NCBI GenBank assembly: GCA_036346395.1
Contig: CM070594.1
Location: forward strand, 15,285,385-15,349,384
Length of the DNA stretch: 64,000 nt
Direction: 5' to 3'
Source of the DNA: Hsuehochloa calcarea
Lineage: Eukaryota; Streptophyta; Magnoliopsida; Poales; Poaceae
The notes under the pieces are model-generated. The model had not been told where the DNA came from. It saw only the letters and a list, made by a program, of their open reading frames with translations, and ran no database searches. The translations under genes were made by a program, and so were the position numbers. How positions within the stretch are numbered: position 1 is the first letter of the stretch; the number at the start of each line of letters is the position of its first letter. Positions 11,013 to 24,057 of this stretch are shown in pieces.

Positions 11013-11935
11013 TTGCCCTTCAAATAGTTCATCGAATTGCCATTTTCAAGTGACCATTATCTAAAACAACTAGTTAATGAACACAAGGAAACTCATGTCA
11101 CATTTAGAATTCAAAGGTCATACTCCTCTCCAAGATAACATAAATTGTAGCACCAGCTATCTGGCAAGAAATTCATCTATCAGTCATGGACAATATTCCA
11201 GAATTTCTGGACTCGTAAGTTGAAGAAATAATGGATCTCGATAATAAACTATAGGTAGTGTTGGAGTTATGTATTTTATTGATATGCTCATAGAGCAACA
11301 AACAACCATGCATATAGCAAATTGTATGCGGAGGTTACAATTGTTCAAGTGGCAGAGGGAAATTGAACCTTGGTAATGATAGATTCAAGATTTGTGATAA
11401 TCCGATCAGAGAAGTGTTAGGATACTCAATTTTTCCATCTTTGATGTTCTGAAGAAAACTATAACTAATACTTACATCCTAGGAAATGTCACTACAATCT
11501 ACAAGTACCGACGAACACATATCCATCTCGATGCAATTGCACCATGCTCCAATTAACATAACATAGGAAATAGTATTTACTTGTTCATGAAGCTTCAGGT
11601 TTACATGAATGAATTGACAAAATCTAAGAGTCAAACTATAATCTACAGAAAAAATGAAGACCATAGCTACAACACTGATTTAAACATGTTTCATCAGCAG
11701 CATAAACCAAAAATAAGGTTCCTCAACATTCTCTTTGTACGAGAGCATTGAGATGGAAAATAAGCATCCTTTATTATCAGATTGATAGGAAGCGACAAAT
11801 TTGACACCAAATTACATGCAAATAGTTCACCCTAGATCAAACAACAGGATAATATGGGAAGTAATAAATTTGTGCAGCCTAAAACAACAGCAAATCAGAT
11901 GCAGTTAGCTAAAAATGACATATGCTAATATCTCG
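11013..11935. other. Intergenic sequence, nothing supported
   Basis: AT-rich sequence with no recognisable coding, repeat or RNA features. A few short frames on the minus strand lack any recognisable motif. Confidence 0.4.
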
Positions 11936-12093
11936 AGTAATCATTTCATCGAGAACCTTCATCACATTGGGCACATGGGCATGGAGAGCACAAGAAGCAC
12001 ATGAGGAGTAGAAAGAGGAAGGAGTTGTGGTGTCGGACTTGACCTTGTAGAGCTTCTCGGTGAGGTAGGGGCGACAACATCAGTGGAGGAGGA
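11936..12093 (-). other. Host-side flank of the solo LTR insertion
   Basis: More GC-balanced than its surroundings and partly open on the minus strand. It continues, across the solo LTR, into 14474-14882, so the two pieces were contiguous before insertion. The original function is not recognised. Confidence 0.4.
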
Positions 12094-14478
12094 TGTGATA
12101 CTCTGAAAATAATATTAATAAAAGCGTTTTAAGGGTCGGAGAGTAATTAAATTAATTAGTTAAAGAATTTAGGGAGTGTGCGTAATTAAAGAATTTAGTA
12201 TACGTGGAAATAGGATAATTCAGAATTTTTATGAGCTGTATAAATAGTGGTGGATTTTCTGGAAAACCCTAATACTTTTATTCCCACCGCCGCCTCCACA
12301 TTGCTTTCCAAGCCGCCGAAGCCAGCCGCCAGTCGAATTTCTTTTCTTCGGGACGTCACGCCTTGTCTTGCTGCGTTTTCCTCTGCGCCGCTAATCGCGG
12401 TATTTGCCTTCGCTGTGGAAGAACCGGCCGGGAGCGGCGCGTGGAAACCTTCTTGCTGCTTGCTTGCACCAAGCCGAAGTCTGCCGCTGCGGTTGCGCGC
12501 TGCACTTCTGCGATTCGGCGCCGTGGGTATCTTCTTCTTGAGTTTTCTTTTTTGTCGTATTTGCTTTGGCGACCGATCTGCTGCTGCAGCCGCCTGGGAG
12601 CCGAGCGAAACCATCTACCGCCAACGGCTGTGGAGAATCGTTCGGGTTGGTCGCCTATGCAACTGGGAGGCCACAAGTCGTCGATGAGATACTTCAAAAT
12701 CCTTTTTAGTAAGAAGAAAGCAGTAGAGAAGAAAATTAGAAGGAAAGAAATCAAGATCCGGATTGGAGTGGGTAACGACTTGTGATTTTGTTTTCTCTCT
12801 GTTTTACTGGTCTAATTAGAGATTAGGATTTAGATTAATTAGAGATGTTATAGAATTTTCTAATCGATGACTGTTTAGTATTTCTGATTAGTATGATGTT
12901 CCGTTGTACGATTTATTCGGGTACCTTAATGGCGAATTTTGGAAATCTCATCTACTAGTTAATTGTAGATAATTTCGATATCTTTCTAAAGCATATTTAA
13001 TCATGTCAATCGGACAAGTAGAATTTGAGTTATGATTTTCGGAAGACCGCTGTTTTTACGGTTGTCGTCTTTCGGCGCTGTTTTGGTATATCGGTTATTA
13101 AAAATAGTAAATAGCTTAATTAGAGTTTTTGATCTACATGAAAGTTGTAGATAATTGTCCAATGGTTCTGTAGAATCTGATAACACGCATTTTGGTTGAG
13201 TAAAACAGGAGTTATGAATTTAGTAAGACCGCTGTCCCGAAGCGGACAGATCGGCTTTCTGGGCTAAATACGGAGGGTTAGATGATTTAATTAGAAGACT
13301 TCGTAATCTAAGAAAATGTGGAGAATTTTATAAAGAATCCAGAATGGGGTGGTTTGTGGTGATCGGACTTTCGAGTCAAAAGTTACGTTCGTTGGAGTGC
13401 CTAGACAGTAATGGGTAACTTTTGATGCGAATAGCGTGGTATATTTGGGGACGTGTAGGAGCGATGTATATTGATTGTTATTCTTGTTGCTGTAGCTTGT
13501 TTTGAGATTTGAATATTTAATGTAGGAGAGGCGTCGTGTTTGTTGCCGTCTGCTAGCCAAATTGTGCGTCGCAACTAGTAAAGGCAAGTGCATGGTAGAC
13601 AGCGATCAATGATCGATCACTGTTTTCTTTATCTTCTATTATCATTATTGTTGTGCTTTTATTTGGTTTAATTGCAAACAATGAATTGGTATGTTTATAT
13701 CTTTGTTGACAAGCATGATGAAAAGTTGGATATGATGTTTATGATGGAGTTTGCATGTTTGCATTCATAAGCATCTTTGCATAAGAGAAGGTGATCATGA
13801 TTGATCACAACTCCACGGAGTGGAGGAGGTCCCGATCCTTGAGGAGGAGCGGGCTTGAGAGTGAATGTTGTCGCGAGCATTCACTCACGCTATACCGGTA
13901 TACGCGAAAGAAGTGCATGTGGACATGTAGATTAGAGTTGCATTGATACATGAGATTAATGAATGAGAATATTAATGGAAGTACCTGTGATGATAATGAA
14001 GTTATTGAATGCTGTTGATTTATTATTGTTCGTTGTTTATGGATGTGTTTGCTGAGTCGTGGACTCACCCTTGCTCTATTGTTGTCTTTAGGTGATCTTC
14101 GAGGATGCCGTAACTGAGAGCGAGTAGAGCACATGGACAACACATGATCATTCGTCATAATAATCTTTTCATTCAATATTGGATTACTCTTGGACATGTT
14201 AGTTATTGAATAAATTTTAGGACAACATTTTGGACTAGAATATTTATTTCAATAATTTGGATTCATTGGTTGATGCTAGTTTGGACTGTTTAGCTGGTTA
14301 TATTCCCCTTGCTTATTTATTGCCGTTTGATCCATAATTATGCATGTTCTTTTGTGATCTATGGATATGTTTACTGTTGTGCTCTTGCTGAAACTTTATA
14401 GTGTGTCGATAATTATTAGTTGGAAGGGTAGTGTGGTGGCATTCTAGGCTCAGTGTTGGGCTGGGGTGTTACAGAGGA
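12089..14478 (+). mobile_element. Solo LTR with 5 bp target-site duplication GAGGA
   Basis: The LTR runs 12094-14473 (2380 bp), begins TGTGATAC and ends GTGTTACA, and is bounded on both sides by GAGGA (12089-12093 and 14474-14478). TG..CA ends and a 5 bp duplication are the hallmarks of LTR integration. No internal retrotransposon domain lies nearby, so the element was reduced to one LTR by recombination. Inside are an AT-rich U3-like part, TATAAATA at 12239, then AAACCCTAA and a GC-rich tract. Length suggests a long-LTR Ty3-gypsy family (RIRE3/RIRE8-like), but the family is a guess. Confidence 0.88.
12239..12246 (+). promoter_or_regulatory. TATA box of the solo LTR
   Basis: TATAAATA lies between an AT-rich U3-like segment and a GC-rich transcribed-looking segment, the usual position of an LTR promoter. 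GC-rich frames just downstream (12247-12785) are LTR sequence, not a recognised gene. Confidence 0.55.
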
Positions 14479-14882
14479 AGGGATGAAGGCTGCACCCAGA
14501 TCGCATGCAAATCCAAGGCGAGATGTCTGAGACCTCTCTAGGGGTATGTTGCCGCAAAGCCGTTGAGCGTGGTACAACAACGTCCAGGGGTAGGAGAAGA
14601 AGGTCGGTGTGGCGTGGTGATGAACCCGACAGGGCGGCTGGGTGTGACGGGGCGGCATGGAGCACTAGAGAAGAGGAACACAAATGCGATGTCATCTCAC
14701 ATGCATGGAGGTCCAGCGCTACCACCTTGTGTGCGCGCAGCTGCCATTCCATCACCAAGATCTTATCTTTGATGTCCTCATCCCGCCACCGCGTGCTATG
14801 CTTCCTCTTCTCCACCACATGCTGCGCTTTCTCTTCAGCCACCAGCATCCACGGTCGAATGCAAGATTTACCTAGAATCATC
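14474..14882 (-). other. Remnant open sequence between the solo LTR and element A
   Basis: A minus-strand frame is open from 14881 to 14450 and has ordinary composition (KAQHVVEKRKHSTRW, DKILVMEWQLRAHKV). It is cut on the left by the solo LTR and on the right by element A. The frame stays open from 26367 down to the A insertion site and across the reconstructed empty site. No domain is recognised; it could be a gene fragment or old transposon sequence. Confidence 0.35.
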
Positions 14883-16675
14883 TGTGGATTTCATGGGGAT
14901 ATGCTCCAGATCTTAGGATGATGTGACAATTGGCAATGACGTTTACGGTTTGTCGTTTCCCGCGTTTTCGACAAAGCTACAGGTTTTCTGGTCAGGGGCG
15001 GTCCGACCGGTCCTTGCACGGCGGTCCGACCGGTCCCAAATCGGTCGGACCGACCATGTAGGGCGGTCGGACCGGCGGTGACCAAAGTGGTCAAAATGAG
15101 CTGGGCCAAAAATAGGTGTTGTAGGCAAGTGAGGGGATCCCAATGCACTTGGTCTCATAATTTTTGGAGTCTCGGTGAAAAGTTCTATTGGTTTAAAGTT
15201 TCGGAAGGTTTGGTTTTGGGAGCTTGAATTTGGCTAAGTCTAAGGCGGTCCGGCCGCTCACGAGGAGCGGTCCGACCGCCATGGGCGGTCTGACCGGCTC
15301 ACCTGGAGCGGTCAGACCGGTAACTACTTGAACGTCGGCCAACTTCGTGGCGATGTTGTTTTGTTAGGTCAAAGTCATTGGTTTCATGGCATATGATTTG
15401 CATGATGCATGTTTTGACTAACATGGGTCAAGTTGTGAAGAACTTGTTCCCGAATCGTGTTTTCTTATGCGTGGTTGTGCGGGTGGCTTGGTGGTCAACG
15501 ACGGTCAGCGGCGAGGAGAATCGGGACTAGACTTGAAGAGTTGAGGTCCGAGCGATCGGCGATGCGGGTGAGTCAACGACTCAAGCGTGACACAAGATGG
15601 ACAAGGGTGACCTATTGGCAAATCCATGGCACATGGTGAAGCGGTTTAGGTCAAAAGTTAAAGACGGCGCCGCGAAGCGTGCGTGTGTGACCCGTTTGTT
15701 AGTGGGCCTTAACGGAGCCCAATTAAGTCAAACCCTAAGAGTTTTAGGCCTCCACTATAAATAGGAGGAGATGGTGGCTGCACTCTCTCTCTCTCGCCTT
15801 TTATGTTTCAAAACCCTAATTGTCTTTAGGGAGTTGAGGTGGAGGCTAGGGCTCTTGATGGTTTGTGGTGAATTTCGTGATCCTTGATTGTCTCTTGATC
15901 CATGATGGTGTGGATGTAATCCACTTCAATCACGAAATCAATCTATGCAAGGTTTGCTTGAGATAAGTCTCTTTTCGTTCTTGCTTTCAATTTGGTGATT
16001 TTAGGGCTTTCCTTGATCCGCGAGTTTGTGATTGATTCTTTCACGTGAATTAGCTTGCTGTGATATGTGTGAATCTATCTAGCATCATCTTGATCATCAA
16101 TCTCTCACGAACAAGCTTTAGGATCAAGTTTTCGTTCTTGTCCGGTTTTAGACCTTCTGTTAATCAATTGGCAATTGCTCAAGATCGTTCCAAGAATTAT
16201 CATAATATTCAATTGGAATAGGTCCTCAATAGCATATAGAAGGTGTGTGCAAAGTTTCATAAAGATTAGAGTTGAGAATCAAAAGTTTCACCTAATTGCA
16301 AGTTCGTCATCGGGCTGATTTTACTGTTGCAGATCGGTTCTGGAGTCGGCCGGTCAGACCGCCCGTCATCACCGGTCAGACCGATTTTGGAGCGGTCCGA
16401 CCGCCAGCACAACGCCGGTCAGACCGCCAGGCAATCGGTCCGACCGGTTGAGTATAACGGTCAGACCGCCCGTGCTGTGAGTCTTGGTAATCTTAGTTGA
16501 TTTTGTTTTATTGCTTAGGGGTGTAATTGGATTCAATACTAGTCTTCCGCTGTACTGGTACATTGATCTTCATAGCTTTCTAATAGCTACTGGAGTTAAA
16601 TTGTATTGAGTTCATAATTTGTGAAAAAGTGGCGTGCTCCTATTCACCCCCTCTAGTCGCCTTTACGGTCCAACA
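14883..16675 (+). repeat. 5' LTR of element A
   Basis: Three clusters of CGGTC(C/A/T)GACCG palindromes lie at about 14999-15076, 15243-15324 and 16348-16470. The promoter TATAAATAG is at 15756 followed by a CT-rich leader and AAACCCTAA. The LTR ends in the C-tract/CTCTAGTCGCC block common to this family. Its last ~800 bp are almost identical to the 3' LTR, while the first half differs by many 1-4 bp indels. Confidence 0.95.
15756..15764 (+). promoter_or_regulatory. TATA box in the 5' LTR of element A
   Basis: TATAAATAG preceded by TTTTAGGCCTCCAC and followed by a CT-rich start region. The same site is at 24918 in the 3' LTR, 30434 and 36849 in element B. Confidence 0.7.
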
Positions 16676-16677
16676 AG

Positions 16678-16691
16678 TGGTATCGAGCCGG
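16678..16691 (+). promoter_or_regulatory. Primer-binding site of element A (variant tRNA-iMet type)
   Basis: TGGTATCGAGCCGG starts two bases after the LTR. The usual plant initiator-tRNA site reads TGGTATCAGAGC, so one A of the CAG is missing here. Element B shows the same form; element D has the standard one. Confidence 0.75.
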
Positions 16692-16733
16692 TTAGTTCAA
16701 TCTTGATCTTAACCGGTCACTTGAACTTTGGCG

Positions 16734-19140
16734 ATGGATAAGTTTTCTACTAAACCGCATATCTTCGATGGGCACGACTATGCCTATTGGAAGAATCGTA
16801 TGCGCGTCTTCCTGAGAAGCGAGGACAAGCTATTTGGGATGTTGTTAGAGCCCATTGGTTATTCTGAAATTGATACACCGCTACGCAATTCTTTTGGCTA
16901 ACAACAATAAGGCTAAGAATCTTTTATATGGTGCACTTGGTAGACAAGAATATGATAGAATTTGCAATCTTTCAATCTGCATGAAATTTGGAACACTCTC
17001 GAAACATATCATGAGGGTTCGTCCCAAATCAAAAGGTGCGTCAAGCTGTTTACAAGCGTGAGTACAATAAATTCGAGATGCGTCTGGAGAGAGCATCGAT
17101 GACATTTTCGATCGCTTTAATAAAGTAATTAATCAAATGAAAGTCGTTGATATTGAATATCCTCAATCTGAAAATGCCACCCATCTCTTGGTTGCAATCA
17201 ACACCAAGGAGTGGGAGATGAAAGCTCTTGCTATAGAAGAAAATGTTGATCTTTCAAGTCTTACTTTAGAATTGCTTTATAGTAAACTCAAGACTCATGA
17301 AATTAAAAGAGTTGATCATCCTAAGAAAGATAATTTAGCTTTGGTAGAGATCCTCTCAAAAGGCTTTTGATGACTCTTGTGAATCTTCTTACGGATTTTC
17401 ATTTGCTTGTTTATCCGCTATTCATGAAGAGGAGCTTGAAAGTATTCTGAAGCAGAGTTAGCTCTTCTAGCTAAGAAATTCACACGGGCCTACAATAATG
17501 TGAGAAACAAAAGAGAGGTGGTCAGGTAACATGCTATGAATGTGGTGAGCTCAATCATATCAGGGCAAATTGTCCCAAGTGAAAGGTAAGAGCAATCATA
17601 AGGAAGGAAAGCCGACTTGGAAGAAGCCTCCTTTCAACAAATCAAGGTATGAGGCAAATAAGCTTGTGAAGGTGCTCACCGGGTCCTTGCCGCTTTTGAG
17701 GATCAATCCTTGAGCGATGTGGATCTTGGGAGTGAGGAGGACAAGGAGGAGGAGATCCTCAAGGCAAAAAGAAAGGAAGGCCAAAGACTTCACCGGCATG
17801 TGCTTCATGGTCGACACCGCGACATTGATGATGAAGAGGTATCTTTTTCTTATGATGAGCTTTACGCTAAATATGATTCTATAGTTGAGCAATTGCTTAG
17901 TCAAGATGAAGCGCTAGAATTTGTTATGACAAAAATAAGAAATTAGAGTCAAAGATTAACAAATTGAAAGTAGAGCTTAAAACTGCTAAGACTCTTGAAC
18001 TCGATGAATGTTTATCTTGTCATGCTATGCATTCAAATTACCAAATTACAATCTGCTCATAATATTTGTGTACAACAACTTGAGAATGCTAAATCTGAAC
18101 TAAATGAAATTAAAAGTGCTCCTTGTGAAAAATGTTTAGAATCTAGTAAATTGATTGCTTTTGATGTTTTGATTCTAGCCCTTGCACTTCATGCTTAGAA
18201 AAGAACGTGAAATCAAAGATATCTTAGAAGTCGCTAGAGTCAAATATGCAAAGCTTAAGGACAATATTGAAAATACTACTTGTGCTTCATGTTCCACTCT
18301 TAAACTTGAAATTGCTTTGTATAAGGAAAAATCTATGGATAAAACTTGTGATTCTTGTGTTAACTTGAGAAAAGAAAATGCTTACCTTCATGATACATTA
18401 GAAAAATTTTCTAAAGGTAAGAAACAATTAAACATGATTCTTGACAAGTCTAAAACTCCTTATAAGAAGCAAGGTTTAGGATTCAATTCTTTTCAAGACA
18501 ATTCAAACCCAAAAGTCATTCAAGTCTTGGAAAAAGGTTTAATTGAATTCAAAACCCAACCTGCAAAAACATCTTTTAAATCTGCAGGTTTTGCCCAACC
18601 TTATATTAATTCAAATGGTGCGTCTTCTAGTGGTACCAAGTACCATTGTAATTATTGCAAAAAGGGTGGACATTTGATTGAATATTGTTGGCGTAGGTTG
18701 AAAAATGATAGGAAAAATTTTGATAGAATTTCATTCATGCAACCTAGAGCTTCTATGAGACATGGTAACACTTGAAAATAATAAACACGGATTAGGATTT
18801 TTATCTCATGCAAATCATTATGTTTCTAGACATCCTAATTCTAATGTGTATCAGACTGGCGGTCTGACCGCTGGTGGTCACCGGTCTGACCGGTTTGATC
18901 ACCGGTCTGACCGCCAGCACAAAGCCGGTCAGACCGCCTATGGACAGTTCAAGTCTCATTTTAATTTAAACATTGCTCATAATCGAATGTTAAATGAAAT
19001 CAAGGATAGTACTTCGGTTTGTATACTCCTTGCGGACGTGTGTCTCGATCTTGGATTCCTAAATCTTGTTTATCTAATCCCGAGATTGAGACACATCGTT
19101 CTTTACTCCTTGATTTTTAGGATTACCGCGAAAAGGGAAG
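16734..19140 (+). pseudogene. gag of element A (Sirevirus-type, frameshifted)
   Basis: Starts MDKFSTKPHIFDG with the copia Gag signature DYAYWKNRM. It continues with the UBN2-like region (IDDIFDRFNKVINQMK, about 17090-17350), a CCHC knuckle CYECGELNHIRANC at about 17528-17570, a long Lys/Glu-rich coiled coil with repeated CxxC pairs (18000-18450) and a second knuckle CNYCKKGGHLIEYC at about 18648. A palindrome cluster occurs inside the 3' part (18855-18942), giving an odd repeat-encoded segment. Gag packages the retrotransposon RNA in virus-like particles. Several 1-2 bp indels break the frame, some of them absent from element B, which argues for young mutations or sequence error. The large gag with a coiled-coil tail is a known feature of Sireviruses. 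Confidence 0.85.
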
Positions 19141-22100
19141 AACACGTGGTTCGTTGACTCGGATGTTCACGCCACATGACCGGGAACTCAAAATGGTTCA
19201 CCTCTTTCACGCGAGCAACGGTGATGACTTCATCACCTTTGGAGATGATACACAAGGGCGAATTGAAGGAACAGGATCAATTAGGGTAAACAACAAATTC
19301 ATTCTAAAAGATGTCGCTCTTGTGGACAAGCTTAGGTATAATCTTCTTTTCGTTTCTCGACTTCTTGATGATGGCTATGAGGCTGCTTTTAAGAAAAATG
19401 CTTGTCGTGTGCTTGATTCTCTTGGTGAGCTTGTGTTTGGAATCTCTAGAGTTGGTAGAATTTTTGAGGTGATTTTTCGAATCTCTTCTTTGGATCTCTT
19501 AAATATTTGCTTACATCTTCTTGATTTACGGCTTTGGCATCGACGTTTGGGGCACATTGGTTTTGATCATCGACACGAGTTAGCAACCTTGATCTCATGA
19601 GAGGTTTGCCTAAGCTCAAAGTCATCAAAGATCTTTGTATGTGCGCCTTGTAGGCATGGCAAACAAGTTGCCGCCTCACACCCTTACGTGACTATGGTTA
19701 TGACCGAGCGGACCGGGACGGTTGCTTCATATGGATCTTGTTGGTCTGCTAGAGTCCGATCGATCGGTGGAAAATGGTACATTCTTGTTATAGTTGATGA
19801 TCTTTCTAGATATACTTGGGTGTTCTTTCTTACTTCAAAAGATGAAGCTTTTGGTTATTTTCATGACCTTGTTCTTCGTTTGGCTTCGAGCTTCACGGTG
19901 CTTTGAGAGCGATTCGCATGATAATGGCACGGAGTTCAAAATGCTTCTTTTGCTTCTTTTTGTCTTGGCGTGGTATTGAGCATCGTTCTCTTCTCCACGT
20001 CCCTCAACAAAATGGCGTGGTGGAAAGGAAGAATAGAACCTTGGTCGAAATGGCTAGGGCGATGCTAGATGAGTATAGCACACCGAGGAGATTTTGGGCG
20101 AAGCTATTGCTCTTGCTTGCCATATTGCAAATCGTGTCTTCTTGAGACCTTCTTTAGGCAAGACTCCTTATGAGCTTCGTTTTGGTAGAAAACCCTCTGC
20201 TTCGCATTTTGAGTTTTGGATCAAAATGTTTTATCCTTAAGACATGCAACTTAGATAAATTTGAATCAAGAACTTTTGATGGGGTATTTCAGGTTATCCT
20301 GCTCATTCGAGGGTTTTGAGTTTTAATCTGAGACTAACATTATTGAGGAGACTTGTAATGTCACTTTTGATGAGACTAGCCCAGAGCTAGATCAATTGCT
20401 CTGAGATGATTTACAGTGTGAGAGTATTTTTGTGGAGGAAGATGAGGACGAAGCTAATGTCATTCCCTCATCTGCTGCTGTAGAGGTGCCCATATTGATA
20501 CAAGAACACGCTCGTCTACTTCACCTTGATTGAGGCTCTGTTGCATCATCATCATCATCGGCGATACTGCGGAGGTCGAAGAAAGCGACATCTCACCCGG
20601 CGCTCCGCCGCATTCAGAGACGGCATCCTCCGGAGCGGATAATAGGTAATCTACATGAGCGAGTCACTCGCTCGGTATAATGATCCAAATCTCTACTCTC
20701 ATTCGGCTTTTGTTGCTTCTTTTGAACCCCGCGATATATCACATGCTTTATCGATTCTAGTGGGTAAATGCCATGCATGAGGAGTTAGAGAATTTTGAAA
20801 GAAACAAAGTTTGGAACCTAGTAGAACCTCCTAGTGGTCATAATGTTATAGGAACCCGTTGGGTGTTTAAGAATAAACAAGGTGAGGATGGTTACGTGGT
20901 TAGAAATAAGGCAGATTGGTAGCTCGGGTTTTGACCAAGTTGAGGGGTTAGATTTTGATGAGACATTTGCTCTGTTGCTAGACTAGAAGCCATTCGCATT
21001 CTCGCTTGCATTTCTTTGCATCAAAAGGTTTTAAATTATATCGGATGGATGTTAAAAGTGCCTTTTAAATGGTTTCATAGATGAGGAAGTGTATGTTAAG
21101 CAACCCCCGGTTTTGAGGATCCTAAATATCCAAATCGTATTTTCAAGCTATCTAAAGCATTATATGGTCTTAAACAAGCCCCTAGAGCACGGTATGATAG
21201 ACTTAAGACCTTCTTGCTTAAAAATAATTTTGAGATGGGTAAAGTGGATAAAACTCTATTTATTCTTAGGCGTGACAATGACTTCGCTTGCTCAAATTTA
21301 TGTGGATGATATTATCTTTGGTGGTTCCTCTAATGCTCTTGTTTCGACTTTTACGACACTATGTCCAGGAATTTGAGATGAGTATGATGGGAGAGCTTAA
21401 TTACTTTTGGGACTTCAAATCAAGCAATGCAAGGAAGGAACTTTCATCCATCGACGAAGTACACTAAAGATCTACTCAAACGCTTCAACATGGGTGACTG
21501 CAAGCCAATTTCCACTCCCATGGCAACCGATATTTTGGATCCGGATGAGGAAGGAGAAGTCGTGGATCAACGCGAGTACCGCATGACATGATCGGCTCCT
21601 TCGTATTTGACGGCCTCGAGACCGGACATTCACTTCACGGTATGCCTTTGTGCAAGATTTCAGCGTCTCGAGAACTTCCCATCGCCAAGCCGTTAGCGCA
21701 TATTCGTGTATTTACACTCTACCCTCTTATATGGCATTTGGTATTCTGCTCTTGACTTTGTCCATTAGAGGTTTTCCGATTCGATTTTGCGGTCGTCGGT
21801 TAGATAGGAAGAGTACCTCAGGCACCTGTCACTTCCTAGGCACTTCTCTTGTATCTTGGTCTTCTAGGAAGCAGTCTTCTGTTGCACAATCCACTGCTGA
21901 GGCGGAGTATGTAGCTGCTGCTAGTTGCTGTAGCCAGATTTTGTGGATGACGTCTACTTTGAAAGATTATGAGTTAAACTTTGCTAGTGTTCCTCTTTTC
22001 TGTGATAACACTTCTGCTATTAATATTGCTAAAAACCCAGTGCAACATTCTAGGACTAAGCACATAGACATTCGCTTTCATTTCCTTAAAGATCATGTTG

Positions 22101-22237
22101 AAAAAGGTGATATTGTGATGCACTTCGTAGAGTCCGAAGCTCAATTGGCAGATATTCTTACCAAGCCTTTAGATCAAACCAGATTTTCCTCCTTAAGAAG
22201 CGAGTTAGGGGTAATTTATCCTTATGGGTTGGTTTGA
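19139..22237 (+). pseudogene. pol of element A: protease, integrase, reverse transcriptase, RNase H (frameshifted)
   Basis: Protease remnant at about 19145-19400 (WFVDS, then LRYNLLFVSRLLDDGYE). Integrase at 19520-20145 shows the HHCC start (WHRRLGHIGFDH), VDDLSRYTWVFFL, DNGTEF and PQQNGVVERKNRT. Reverse transcriptase at about 20770-21420 contains NKVWNLVEPP, GTRWVFKNK and YVDDIIFGG at 21299. RNase H at about 21800-22237 contains STSGTCHFLG, STAEAEYVAAASC, DNTSAINIAKNPV and the end ADILTKPLD, closing with TGA at 22235-22237. These provide reverse transcription and integration. At least eight frame changes are needed to read through, so it is inactive as written. The protease DSG centre is altered at a spot rich in CTG. 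Confidence 0.88.
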
Positions 22238-24057
22238 GGGGGAGTTTGATCTTTTTCTTATCTTTCCTTGTTCTTTTGATCTTTTATTGTTCTTTTTCTG
22301 AACTTAGTGATCTTTTGAACCTTTTAGGTTTTAGGCTTTTAATTGCATCTCATTGTGTCATATTGCATTCATATAGAAACTCCATCAAGTGGTTACAACA
22401 AATGGTATGAAAAATCCAAAAAGATGCATTGTAATATAAGATTTTCAGCTTATCTTTTAAAGTTGATGAAGCTTTGCCTATTACCCTTTAGAGCTTTTGT
22501 ATTTCAATTCTTGCTTAATGTCATGTCTAGTTCTTTGACTTGCTAGAATTATCATGCTTTTACATGTGTAGCTAAGTCTTTGCTATATGAGCTAGAACCT
22601 TTTAAACAACTCAAACTAAAAATTGCAATTTGTGGATGTTTTAGCGAGTTGCGTAATTAGTGCTCCTCTTGTGACATTGGCCTGTCTGTAATTGCTTTGT
22701 TAGCTCTTTGATCTAGAATTGACCATTACTTGAGCTTTTGTGTTCTTGAGATTCTAAAAGTACTCATGTGAAAAATGAAAATCAAGATTGTCTTATACTT
22801 AAATTGTGCCAAACTATTCTTACGAGACTGCTTGTCAAATGACATGAACTTGGAGATAGTTTGATGATCCAGACGATCTCATGGGGACTGCTTGTCAGAA
22901 ATGATATGAACCTCAAGATTTGTGGCCCCGGTAGAAGCTTAGAAAGAGTTTGTGGATGGCTCCTAGTCCAGGATCTTCTTTACTAAGATATACCTTTAAA
23001 CAACTTTTGGTCGAAGCTTAGGATGAGTTTGTGGATGGCTCCTAGTCCGGGATCTTGTCACTAAGTTAGATCATTAGTCAACTTCAATATTCAATGCAAA
23101 TGAGAAAAATGTTGACAAATGGGCGTTTACAAAATATTGAGCAAAATGATTCAATACGGGACTTGATTGACTCTTACTGTGGTCTTTGTTAGATTTTTGA
23201 TCTCACTTTGACAGTTTGACATGGCCAATTTCACTTTAGGATCCTGTTGATGAACTTCTTTGAATTTGAGCGTTGCTTAAATTGATCAAATCTCTTGCTC
23301 TACTTTTGAGCCTTTGTGCTTAGCTTTGATATATATGTCTTACCATGATCTTGCTAATTTGTCGGAGCTTGATATCTTTGTTTGTGCAATATTAGAGATA
23401 CTAGCTTGTTCTTTTGGGTAATCTCCAAAGCTTCTTGTAATCAAAAATTGAAAAATACAAAAATTGAAGCCACTCCATTGCATTTCATGCATATTCCTCC
23501 TTATGCTTCTTTTGTTTCTGCTTCTTCCTTTATTCTCTATTTGTTATCTCTGGATGAGAGGAAGGCGTGATTTCTTGATGAATCCATTGCCAAAGGGGGA
23601 GAAGATGTGTTAAATGAGAAGAGAAGTTGTGTTAATTATTCTCTATTTCTTTATTGGGGAGAAGATTGGGGAGAAGTTTATACAAAGGGAGCGAAAATTT
23701 GAAATTTGATGATCATAGTGAGGGGGAGTTCTTGAGTTGCATTCTTATTGTCTTATTGAATATTCTGAACTTGAATTGCATTATTTTATCCTCACAATGA
23801 TCATAGGTCAATTGAACAATTGTTCTTTCATTTGGACCTTATGTGAGAAATTTGACCCTTTTCGAAATCAAAGTTTTATGCTTTCTTTTGCCTTGTCTCA
23901 CATGCCTATACTATTTCGATGCCGGCTTGGTCACTTACATTGCTTTTCTTGCTTATGGACCAAGTTGTGCCTTTGTCTAAAGCTGCGAGTAAACTCGTTT
24001 TCAAACCTCTTACTTACATTTTACGGATAATTGCCAATGTGTTCATCAAGGGGAGAT
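22238..24057 (+). other. Non-coding 3' region of element A with several polypurine tracts
   Basis: No env-like frame is found here. Purine tracts occur at about 22238 (GAGGGGGAG), 23595 (AAAGGGGGAGAAG), 23719 (GAGGGGGAG) and directly before the 3' LTR at 24048-24056 (AAGGGGAGA). Repeated polypurine tracts upstream of the 3' LTR are a described Sirevirus feature. A ~90 bp direct duplication (GTTTGTGGATGGCTCCTAGTCC) is at about 22940-23055. Confidence 0.75.

Noticed and set aside
12195..12785. Overlapping frames of 80-146 residues on both strands behind the solo-LTR TATA box
   Set aside because: They lie inside a defined LTR, overlap each other in several frames and show no domain.
22238..24057. 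Possible env-like gene in element A
   Set aside because: Only short unrelated frames are present and no membrane-protein pattern spans the region in either A or B.
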